Positions 43,565 through 53,740 of a stretch of 64,000 nucleotides of DNA are shown piece by piece. Under the pieces are notes generated by a model that worked only from the letters and a program-made list of their open reading frames with translations, did not search any database and was not told where the DNA came from. Position 1 is the stretch's first letter. Each line of letters opens with the position of its first letter. The stretch is from Isoetes taiwanensis (Eukaryota > Streptophyta > Lycopodiopsida > Isoetales > Isoetaceae): positions 33,339,166-33,403,165 of the forward strand of contig JAJEKV010000003.1 in the NCBI GenBank assembly GCA_021234155.1, in the 5' to 3' direction. A program made the position numbers and the translations under genes.

Positions 43565-44015
43565 TGGATTTTCTCCAGGATCGCACAGGCATATCTAGAG
43601 GCTGAGCAGGAGCATAATCTACTTCAAGCAGAAACTGTTTCTTTTGCCAAGCCAAGTATCTACTTTGATTTGGAGATGTTTCCAAATCGTATCTTTGTTT
43701 TTGAGGTTGTGGATTACTTGCATGATGCTTTGGTCACTCTTGATTCCTTCCTTGAATCATATCCTTCTGTAGCCACTATTTTGTGTCCACAGAATCCAGG
43801 TAACCTATTTCATTTTAATTTTCTGTGCTACAAGCTCTATTCTAATAGCAACTGCCTATCGTGTCAGTAACTTTGAAGGAAACTTTCTCTCATCTCTTTC
43901 AGATATTTACAATTCATGCCATGGTTTCAAAAAGGATTTGTTGCACTATATGAATCAGAGGGGAATTGTGGGATGGATAGCCATACATCTGCGGACCTTG
44001 CAGTTTCCATTATAA
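43544..44015 (+). CDS. Two spliced exons of an unidentified protein
   Basis: Exon 1 (43544-43799) starts after CTATACAG and ends at CCAG before GTAACC. Exon 2 (43903-44015) starts after CTCTTTCAG. The intron of 103 bases is GT-AG and phase 1, and the frame continues exactly across it to a TAA at 44013-44015. Together they encode about 122 residues, including RIAQAYLEAEQEHNLLQAET, KPSIYFDLEMFPNRIFVFEV, VDYLHDALVTLDSFLESYPS, VATILCPQNP and then DIYNSCHGFKKDLLHYMNQR. The family is unknown to me. The exact phase match argues for a real gene or a recently lost one; upstream exons may be the broken sequence at 42.9-43.4 kb. Confidence 0.5.
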
Positions 44016-45757
44016 AATAAAAGGTTAGCATGATGCTAGTCAAACTAGCATTAGACATTCTCTCAATCAGTTACCTTGATTTAAGAATGAATCAAGGTGT
44101 CGATGTTATACCAAAAGAAAACAAGAAAAAGGGCAAATGTTTAATTGAAGCAGTAATCTCTCTTGCTGAGCCCCTGTTCAGGTGACCTATTTCATTGCAA
44201 TTTTTTTGTGCTACAAGCTCAATTTCAATATCAACTGTTCGCACCATATGTTGTAAAGTATTGATTATAAGGTAGGCATGATTCTAGTTATTAGTTATTT
44301 TTAACGTACCTCAGCATCAGCAACTGTACCTCTAAGTCTAATATTTATAGGTAGGTAACAATCTGCAGAACAGATTTTGTTGGATGGTATGTTAAGTGGA
44401 AACAACCAATATGAGCAAGGCTATAGCAAACCTAGTCTTTCACAAATTTCCAGCAGCCTTCCTGTCTTTTTCCACATTTTTTCAATCCAATTAGATGCAT
44501 CTTAATGTTATATGCACGTTTTGCTGTGTTTTAGAAAGCATATGAATTGTGGCACATATTTCTAGTAGTAGTAAAAGAGATTGATAATCAAGACATTACT
44601 CTGAATGATATTATAATTGTAAGTTCTGGCTTAATTTTTCCTTGATGTTTAGAAATTCATGTCCTTTATCTCCATAACATGGCAATGGCTTCTTTTTTTT
44701 TACAAATCCAACATAACAGAGGTTTTAATAGGAGTGGAGGTTTTATCAACATCTTACTTCTAATTTTTTAAGTAGCTGTGCTCTACGATCCCTATCTGTG
44801 CCTCAGTTAAGTTGGATCATTTGTTTCTCTAGCATTCTAATATTTGATTCCTCTGTGCAGGCAACAGATACATGTGATTTTGTTAGGTGAGTGTGCTGGC
44901 ATATGGGTAAGTTCTACATGCTACAATATTCTTTTAGGTGTAATTCAGACAAGTTCAAGTTGGAGAACAGAAGGTTTGCTTATTATTAATAAATGGTACT
45001 ATTACATTTGTGTATGAATCCATACACCATCCCCAAGGCCCTAAAGGCCCTTTTTTTTTTTTTTTATTAGTACAAATCATTACGTCCAACACCTTTGAAT
45101 TAAATTTCCCCCGAAACCTCCTTTGGTTTGGGTGCATACTCACATGGGTGGGGACGTAGGGAGTGAGACCCCGTTCTGTACTTTCTGAGATCAACACCAT
45201 TTAGTACATTATCTCAACCCTTGTAGTATTTTGCAAACCTCATTATATAGTATATTAAAACTTGTATAAGCATACCCCACAAATGAGGATCATTATGTAC
45301 AGTCTAGATCAAAGACTAACTTGGTACTATGCCCATACAATAGCTCTCGATGCCCGAAGTCACCTCCAACTATGTTCCAAATCCCCACCCGGACGCATTC
45401 TATTTACTAAATCTACTCCTGAGCCAGGCCCGACGGTGGACATCTTGAAGATATAACATCTTTCATTCTCGTCATCATGTAATTGATAAGGAAACACTGA
45501 ACCATGGAAGTACTGGTATCTGCTATGTTGTTTCAAATATAAAATTTGAGAGAACTCATCCCCTCCTTTCTTGTTCTGAGCCTTAGCTTTATGAATCCAC
45601 CTTCGTAATATGAAATTCCAAAATTAATAAAAAACAATTAAAGACATTGGATATAAATCGTGAAAGTTAATACAATACCTTCGTTGATTATTCAATGGTT
45701 CTAGTTTTCGAAGAAATTTATCTACACTCGCAGAATCCATTGTTTGAAAAGCCAAGA
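44016..45757. other. Non-coding, includes a T tract
   Basis: No gene is recognised. T-rich intron-like pieces are frequent up to 44900. A run of about 17 T at 45051-45067 may be the tail of a minus-strand retroposed piece whose limits I could not define. Confidence 0.4.
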
Positions 45758-46587
45758 TTAAATTATATTACCATTCACAAAATCCATTGCAAGATCGTGT
45801 CGTGTTTCTCGGACTCCTTTCATAGTTGATGGTGTATTTGCACCTCTAGTGTTCAAAAGTGCCTTGGCCATATACATACTTTCTCTTGACTCTGCAACTC
45901 TGATAGGATCATCATGACTTCCGATGTAGAAGGCCAACCTCGTAAAACTTATATTGCCTGGAAAGCAGTAATATATTTTGCATATGCACTGGCTTATGCA
46001 TTCTGGTTGTTCCCTACAAAATGGTAAACCATTGAACATACAATTAAGTGAACCATTGACCATAGATAGTTCTCCTATAAATGATGTGTTCGTCAAGTTC
46101 CTCTCCATTGCAACTCATTTGGTTTCCCAGTTCCAAATAAACATTTACACCTCATATTCTTGCATTGTAAGTGGCCACAACAATGGGCCAATTTCACACA
46201 GCCTGGAAAACTGGGAAAAACTGTATGAGAAGGGTCTGACCAAACATGAGGACCCATGTTCTGTTCCATTCCTGACATGGGCTTCGAACATTTTTTTTTC
46301 ACTTGGGAGCTCATAATCTACAGTACCATTATAAAACTCTGGCAAATGGTTCACCCTTACAGATCTTCCGACCTCTAGTGCCCAAGTGCCCAACTCTTCA
46401 GCTTACTATTGCTACCATTTGTGATCAAGTAATCGAACATTGACCTCTCACTTATATTGGAGTCTATAGATTTAGGAGAGTCTACACATATGGGGCATGC
46501 TGGAGAACTGATAATTTCAGGCATACTAGTCACAATAACACGTGAGTCAAATTCTCTATCAATCACATAAACTCCATCAACATTCAT
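45758..46587 (-). pseudogene. Degenerate protein-coding remnant, unidentified
   Basis: On the minus strand three neighbouring open stretches (46587-46375, 46393-46145, 46108-45758) look like one former coding region. The break near 46385 is explained by an 8-base duplication (GGGCACTT repeated), and the second and third stretches are in the same frame separated by two stops about 35 bases apart. The peptide has several N-glycosylation-like sites (NISERS, NGTV, RNGTEH, NTSF, NGSLN) and scattered Cys residues, as in secreted or extracellular proteins. I do not recognise the family. Confidence 0.45.
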
Positions 46588-46955
46588 CTTAACAACGTCA
46601 AGCTCCGATCTGGTCTTAGAACATATTTATTACCAAATGTTCTTTGCTAACCTGCTCAAGCTCCATGCTTCAAGGCAACTCAAGCTCCATGCTTCATGGC
46701 AACTGCTCACTGCATTTGCAAATGCCATTTAAGGCAAAACTTTGTTTCAGTTATGCAGTCATGTAAAAGGGCCAGAGAACCATTAGAAATCCGTAGCCTC
46801 TTGTACATTTTTCTAGAAAAAATTTCCATGCGAACAAAAGCGTAACCTGTGCACATGTAAAATTGTATCTTTTCTGAATCAAAGTCATTTGGCATCAGAT
46901 ATCTATCCCATCATATATCTATCCGAATAACAAATAAAAAATAGGCACTTGCCCA
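46588..46955. other. Non-coding
   Basis: Nothing is recognisable apart from a short direct repeat (CAAGCTCCATGCTTCA twice near 46659 and 46681). Confidence 0.4.
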
Positions 46956-46962
46956 TACTCAT

Positions 46963-47272
46963 ATGACTGACGCATATTTTGACATATATTCTCTGACGAA
47001 AAATCGTCAGATTTGCGTCAGAATTTTCGTCAAATTGTCTGACGCAAAATCGTCAAAATTTTTGTCAGACTTATCTTCAAAATTCTCGTCATATTTTTCG
47101 TCAGACTTAAACGTCGTCACATTTTTCGTCAGAAATGTTCGTCATAATATGCGTCAGAATTGCGTCAAGTTTTTTGTCAAAGTTTACGTCAAGTTTTTCG
47201 TCAGGTTTGTTTGGCACATCCGCAAAAAGTTTACGTCAAGTTTTTTCTCAGGTTTATTTAGCACATCCGTCA
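46963..47272. repeat. Cluster of short CGTCA/TGACG motifs
   Basis: About twenty CGTCA or TGACG pentamers occur within 310 bases, in both orientations and usually beside T or A runs (TTTTCGTCAGA, CTGACGAAAAATCGTCAG, GCGTCAGAATT). This looks like the subterminal repeat zone of a CACTA-type DNA transposon, where short motifs in both senses bind the transposase. No CACTA end was seen beside it, so the assignment is inference. Confidence 0.6.
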
Positions 47273-47632
47273 TATGCTTCATTGTTGTTTTAACACATTT
47301 TCATCAAGCATTCTCGTGATTGTCATCACTTCATCATTATAAAAGGCTATTTGGATTCTGTTTGGACTATAATGATGCTTAAAAAGATAAGAGTGTATAT
47401 AGAAGAAAAATTTCTGTATTTAAATCCAATCATAGTTACAAATTGACAACCTTTACAATGCCAATAAAGGTCATGAGACAATGGGCTCCAGCAAACTACG
47501 TCAGCATCAAAAGGAAGAAATCCGAAGTCTTTAAAGAACGTTTCAACTGCAATCTTCAAATAATAGCTTTTTTAAATTCCTCCTTTGGTGTCCTAAACAG
47601 CCGAGTAATCATCTCAGCATTAGAATAAAAAA

Positions 47633-47675
47633 CTAGACAAGAATAACAAGGTGCTGCGCACGGAGGGTTGCCCTC
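47633..47675 (-). mobile_element. Possible Helitron-like 3' terminus, inverse copy
   Basis: On the minus strand the order is GAGGGCAACCCTC hairpin, GTGCGCAGCAC hairpin, 17 further bases, then CTAG followed by T. This fits the hairpin-then-CTRR ending of Helitrons inserted between A and T. The same double hairpin is at 25563-25588 in the opposite orientation. The body of the element would lie above 47675, where I found no helicase sequence. Confidence 0.35.
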
Positions 47676-49548
47676 TGTGACCTGAGGATGAAGTGGCTTA
47701 AATCATACTTCAAAGTCATGTTCTCACAATCAATCAAAATTGCGGCTTCAAAACAATACAATATTTGATACTTCATTCTTGTTTTTAACAAAAATTTCAC
47801 CCTTGATCCCTAAAATATTATTCTAGTTTTGGAAAGGGCCAGAGTCCTATCACGTTATCCCATACGTCAACATTGCTTTGAGCACATATAATATTTTATT
47901 CAACTCAATGTCTCAACCTCAACCAACCATTTAAGGTGATTAAACGAGAAATGACAAGCAAAGCCTTTTGACTTAAATATGCACATTGAAGTTAACATCA
48001 TTTGGGTTCAAATCCATTGTTTGAGATGTTCCTATTAATCCTTTCAATTCCAAACATTGATTTTGTATTAAATAGACACGTGAATGTATTGTTGCCATCA
48101 CGACAATGATATGGATTTAAGTTTGTGGTGTTAAGAAAATAATTTGATGAAACTGTCCTTGTCTCAATCATTATATTGTATAGACCACATGACATCAATT
48201 TGTAGCGTATATGCCTGCAACAACTACCTACCTGTTAGCCAATAAAACCATTTCTGCCATTAAAAATTGCAATACTCATAATTGTATGATAGATGGAAAA
48301 TCACAATTCTCAATTGTCAATTATCCTTTTCTGTAAAGTAGGCAACCCCTGAATTCAGTTTTAATTCAAAAATTTGGAACACGGCCACTAGCTATAAATT
48401 CAAGTGTTTCGAGTGTGCTGCATTAAGGTCATGTCAAACATAATATATGAGGCAATACTGTTTCTTTAGATAATAATCCTCTACCGTTTTGCATTATATA
48501 ACAGAACAATAGCCATATCACTACTATAGAACACAAGTAAGTTTTATTACCATGCATAAGGGTTTGTTGATGTTGACACTAGAAATACAATGGACCATTG
48601 CAGGAGCAATTAGGATAGTATTTATAAGCCTATATGAAGCAAAACCTCAACTTGGTCTAAACACCATTACAAGGAACTTATAGACACAAACACAAAACAC
48701 AACTATAAACACAAAAGGCACACCCTCTTTAGATTTCATCTAGACATTGTTCAAAGCATAATCCTACTCTATGTATCCATACGATTGTAGAGAACTGCAA
48801 CATAGAAATTTTACTCTAATTGGAGCAACCAAAACATTATTTGAACAATGCACTACCGCATTGATCTTTGGAACTTAAACACATTGTCATACAAAAACAT
48901 TGAAAAAATAGAAACGTGCATTAAATAGTACTCAGTTGATATTGTTGGTAGTGATGGCTACATTATTAGGAATATTAAGCATGGGTGCTTTGGCTAGTGA
49001 TGACTACATTATTAGGAATATTAAGCATGGGTGCTTTGGCTTCTGGTCGCCTGACGTGGCAGATGCAGACTATGAGATAATCTATGCTAATTGGATGGAT
49101 CATAAGCAATGCCGCATGGTGCAATTGTAAACTTTGGGCTATTGAATTATAATAGGAAGGCCTTTAAGCTTTATGTGTGAATTATATGTGATGGTGTGTT
49201 TTTGCTTTTATATTGTAGATGTGCTTGTTTATTGTAGCTTTAATGAATAGCTAAGAAAAAATTTAACCTTCAAAAGAATGGCATCTTGACAAAATTGCCA
49301 TTCAACATGAATGGCAACTCTAAAAAGTTGCCCTTCAAAAAAAATGGAGATACCACCATTCAATTTTAAGGCTTGGTCGACTCCTACCTGCTGTTGACTG
49401 CCCACACGCAAAAATGATGGCTCTCTGGCAGTATGAGTCTGACACATGCAGAACTGTCTCTTTCCGACATTCTGGGCCGTTCTCGGCCCAGAGGCCTTAT
49501 GAACTTATCTTTTCCTTACCTGCCGCTTCATAGCCGGTTCAGGATAGA
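47676..49548. other. Non-coding, with a 46-bp tandem duplication
   Basis: No gene is recognised. TAGTGATGGCTACATTATTA followed by GGAATATTAAGCATGGGTGC begins at 48949 and is repeated from 48995 (one substitution). An open frame crossing this duplication (48936-49130) is probably accidental. Confidence 0.45.
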
Positions 49549-49988
49549 CTTACCCTGGTTTGGGTTGATCCTGCCCTCCGGGATCCCCAAATGGGATCCC
49601 CTCCTCCGGAATCCCCATGTGGGATCCCCTCCTCCGGATCCCCACGGTTAAGCTGGCGCAATTAACGCCCTTTACTGGCCCGGTTTTGCTATTTTTTTTG
49701 CGGATTGAGAGCGAGGCGGTGCAGCGGCGCTTCGCCCTGCTTCCTCCTCCGCATCTACCTGATCCCCTTGCCCTCCCGATTCCGACCAGCTACTGAACCG
49801 ATCCCATGCGATTCTTGCGGATCGAGGGAGAAAATCCCACAACAAATTTGCCCCAAAAATCCCTATAAGGGCCAAGATTTTTGCGCAGTAACTGCGCAAT
49901 AACCGGGGATCCCATCCTCCGGGATCACACCACTTGGAGATCCCGTCCTCTAGTATCACCCCTCCGGGATCCCCGAAACCAGGGTAAG
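49549..49988. mobile_element. GC-rich terminal-inverted-repeat element, 440 bp
   Basis: The left end reads CTTACCCTGGTTT (49549-49561) and the right end is its exact reverse complement AAACCAGGGTAAG (49976-49988). Next to both ends are tandem, palindrome-rich blocks of CTCCGGGATCCCC type. GATA occurs just outside both ends, but a full target duplication is not clear. There is no coding sequence, so it would be non-autonomous. The superfamily is unknown to me. Confidence 0.6.
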
Positions 49989-50489
49989 GATATCCCGCGC
50001 CTCCATAGCCATGGCGACGCTCCCATTATCCAGAACCGAGGTTGCAGCTATGGCGCTATCTCCGGTCCCCATTCCTTTGCATGCAGACTGAATGCCTTTC
50101 TTTCCATGTCTATTTGCATGCGTTTCAACTTTGCATGTCTGTTTGCATGCCTCAGTATAAAAGCATAGACCTTAGATTCGGCCTGGATTTCCAAAAGAGA
50201 TAATGCTCAAGGCTGGCGGCGATGGAGTTGACTCTTGAAAGCTAGGTAGGGGCATTTTATGTTGATCATATCATGAGCGGGTCTACGAAAAACTCTTTCT
50301 ATTAAACAGTAATCGGAGGCTCTATAATCGCTCGTTTATCGGCGGGGATCGATGCACAAGAATCACCAGGCTACGGATTGAAGCCATGGTTGAGCCAATC
50401 ACCCCAGCTAAGCACAAACTCATTCGATTTTTCCTTTCAGACATGTCTGGTTACACGAAACTAATCCGGCATTCTTCTTCTTGTCCATG
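49989..50489. other. Non-coding
   Basis: No gene is recognised. The stretch 50075-50160 has several TTTGCATG phrases. Confidence 0.4.
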
Positions 50490-52054
50490 CAGTTGAGGCT
50501 TCATTTCCGGTCAGGGGCTTCATAAATGGCAGTGAACTGGTCTCCAGGTCGAGATTCGTTGATTGCTTGAAAACCATTTTGTGTATGTAGACCTTGGGTT
50601 TGGCAAATACTACATATAGGCTGATAGCCTACTGGTTTTATAGGGTTTGGACAGTGAGTTGCAATATGCCCTAGTTCTCCACACCTATAGCATTTGAGCA
50701 GGTCCTCTTTTAAGTACTTGGGGCCTAAGATATCTACTAACAGGTTGTGGTACTGCAGTGTAGACAGCAGCATCATACATAGGTTGTGCTTGATACCCTG
50801 AATATTGAGTAGGGGTAACGACTTGAGTTTGGGGTCTTGTAAACCCAATTCCCATTCCTGGACATAAATGAAAACATTCCTCTATCCTATGGTTGGTTTT
50901 CCCACAGTTCTGACAAGGAGGAGGTCTAAAACCAGTAGGTTTAAAATCAGCAGGCCATAACCTTTGCATTTAATGCACCACATGTTTGACCTTTCCTTAG
51001 AAATTTGAGGCTTAGATTCTAGTCCCTTCACCCAATTTAACTGCAATTCCGTCATTTGCTTGGTCAGCATCTGTCATTGGCATAGCTGGCTGAGGCATAA
51101 TAGAGGCTCCTGCTTGTGTTTTGTTGTAGTCCAAAGTACCCATAGCAGAAGGAATCATATTAAACGGCATATTGATGAGCGGATTTACCTCTGTTATAGA
51201 TGGAAAGATTAGTGGAGCTGATGCAATAACTGGTGTCACTCCTCCCAACACGGATGGTAGAGCCATTCCTTGATGATAATAACGTGCCATTCCAATTTTC
51301 GCTTGCTCCCAACTTGATACTATCATAATGGCTTGTTCACTTGTAAAAAAACCAATGTCAGGAGGCAGTCCGTTAGTAAAATACCTTACTTGATCCTCTG
51401 CAGAAGGCGTGGGATCTTTCTTGGCCACCAATCTCCTAAATCGAATGACATAACTTTCCAAACTTTCTCCAGGTAAGAGTTTGATATAATTTAATTCATC
51501 ACTTACCCTTTGCGCAAAACCTACGGGCCTTAATGCATTTAAAAACCCCTTAACTCATCCCAACTTATGAATGGCATAACATCCTTAGCGGCTCTATACC
51601 ACTCCACAGCACCATCTTGTAAAGTTGTTGGAAATAGCCGTAAACGCTCAGCGTTGCCATCCTCCTGGTTCGCCTCACTTATGGTAAAAAATGCTTGCAC
51701 ATGTGAATCAACGTCTATACCTCCTAAGGCAAAAAATTTTGGGTATCTCATTTGCGTTGGCACTGCCATGCTGGTATTTATTGGTCCTGATATAGTGGGT
51801 AGAAAAATAGAACATAACGTACTAGGCTCTAAGTCAATATTAAACTCTACCTCTGGTTGCTTGCTCTCAGGACTTGGTGTACTTGCAACTGGGTGTAATC
51901 TCACATTTGTGTGCTGCTCAACTATTAATGGAGGATGCTCTAAAGATCTCCATAATTTTTCCTTCAATGCACTTCTTTCTTTTGCTCTCAAATCTCGCTC
52001 CTCTTGTTGAAGTCTCTTAATCTCTTCACTTTTCTCTCTTGTTAAAAAATTCAT
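50490..52054 (-). pseudogene. Ty3/gypsy-type gag remnant
   Basis: On the minus strand an ATG at 52054 starts a Lys/Glu-rich coil, followed by the retrotransposon gag domain: MRYPKFFALGGIDVDSHVQA, then RLRLFPTTLQDGAVEWYRAA, and after a frameshift ESLESYVIRFRRLVAK and FTNGLPPDIG. Further on, in other frames, are two zinc knuckles, CQNCGKTNHRIEEC and CYRCGELGHIATHC, separated by about 70 residues. At least four frameshifts are present. No protease or polymerase follows; homology stops near 50490. No LTR was identified in the sequence above 52054. Confidence 0.8.
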
Positions 52055-53440
52055 TCACCAGCAAGTAACCTATAAGCGTGCCCAATGTTCTCGCAATGCC
52101 CCCAAAAAATTTGTCGACTAGGGCACGGAACCCAAGCCAACAACACAAGTCTAATGGGCAAAGCTAAAGGTCAAAGATGGTGATCAAAGATGGTGATCAA
52201 ATGGTCACGTACTCTGCAAGTGCACAACTGAAATACTCCTCTTTAGTCAATATATAATGACAGTAACGGATCCAAGGAATACTTGTACCCTGGAGTACTT
52301 TAGAAACTCAACTCAGAATTTTTTCTAGGCACAAGCAACTTACACATTTTTATTGCACAGCTTTTAAACAAAATAGAAACATTACCTATAGATATCAGAT
52401 TTTTAATGCTCATGATAGTTCAAACTTGATGCCCATAATGGAAAAAGCAAAACATTGATGATCAATATTCAGGAGAATTAATTAACACAAATTCAGCCAA
52501 CTCTAACATTATTTTTTCAAGAGATTAAGCTTCATCTTTCTCAGCCTATCAACAATGCTTTTTTAATCCATTTACATCCATTTTGAAATTGTGAAAGCTC
52601 TTTTAAATCAACAATGCTACCAGGTCTATAGAATAATCTAGTACAATAATTCTGCCTAGTTTCCCACACAATTATCCATCTACTACATTCCTTGCAAACT
52701 GCAAAAAAAAATTACAGACCTATTCCTTCTTCTCTATTCTCAATTTCTGATCCATTCTGACCTCTCAGGCTGGGCAGCTTCATGCTCCTCCAAAACGACC
52801 TGGGTCCTCCCTTTTTTTTCACCAAATCTCCCTCTTCAAAAAACCTCCCTCGCTTCCCCTTCTTCCTCTGCAGAAATCGGCTACTCTCCTTCCATTTTCG
52901 GCTGCTCCTCTTCCATTCCGGCTGCTCCTCTTCCATTTCGGCTCACCTTCTCTTCCAAAAACGTGGGAAATGACCTAATCCAGACCTTGGACTTCGAAAA
53001 AATTGACCCTTTGGATTTCCCATGGTCTCATTATTCATTTCGGCTCCTTTTCCATGTTGCATTATCTCAAAAATATCTAGAGCATAAATGAAACACCTAT
53101 GCTGGTAATATCCCATAGCCATTATATTCCCTGACACCACCTTCTGAGTTGGTAACCTTTGGAAGACTTTGCATGCCTCTTCTTGTGGGTTTTCAACCAT
53201 GCCACATGCTTTTAAGGTGCTAAAAATTAGTCACGCTAGCATTTGACCTTAGGCACCACAACCAAGCTGGAACACCGGTCAAAATATCAAAGACTTACCA
53301 TAAAATAAAGTTCTGCTCCATTTGAATGCATAGGAACGTCACAACATCATCTTTTTATAATGACTTTGTTAACAAGTTTGTTTGCGCAATGGTTTGACCG
53401 CACAAGAGTATGTCTTTACAACATTGCATTAGCCGAATTC
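52055..53440. other. Non-coding
   Basis: No gene is recognised. AAAGATGGTGATC is repeated near 52171 and 52186. The start of this stretch may be the leader of the gag remnant. Confidence 0.4.
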
Positions 53441-53444
53441 TTAT

Positions 53445-53740
53445 ACCGGAATACATTTTTGTTATTCTCGGATAGCAAAAGTGTATTCTAGAATATATTT
53501 TTGCTTTATTTAGTAGGCAATAGTGAATTCTGGAATACACTTTTGCTTTCTCTAGCAGGCAACAGTGTATTCCGGAATACACTTTTGCTTTTGCAAAAGG
53601 CAAATATGTATCCTGGAATATACTTTCGCTTTTGTGAAAGGTAAATATGTATTTCAGAATACATTTTGCTTTCATAAAAATGCCAGAATACACTTTGCCT
53701 TTTGATAAAAGCAAAAAATATATTCCAAAATAGTAGAGTA
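53445..53740. repeat. 54-bp-type tandem repeat with palindromic EcoRI-like/TTCCGGAA cores
   Basis: The region is built of phrases like GGAATACACTTTTGCTTT and AAAGGCAAATATGTATTC that alternate and are partly complementary to each other, with a period of roughly 54 bases. At 53565-53582 the junction forms a perfect 18-base palindrome, GTGTATTCCGGAATACAC. The long minus-strand frame across it, with 18-residue repeats (KAKVYSGIH), is a consequence of the period. Confidence 0.75.

Noticed and set aside
47347-47640. Gene on the minus strand (readings such as FFKDFGFLPFDADVVCWSPL)
   Set aside because: The frames look somewhat protein-like but change within a few dozen codons, and no family or splice structure supports them.
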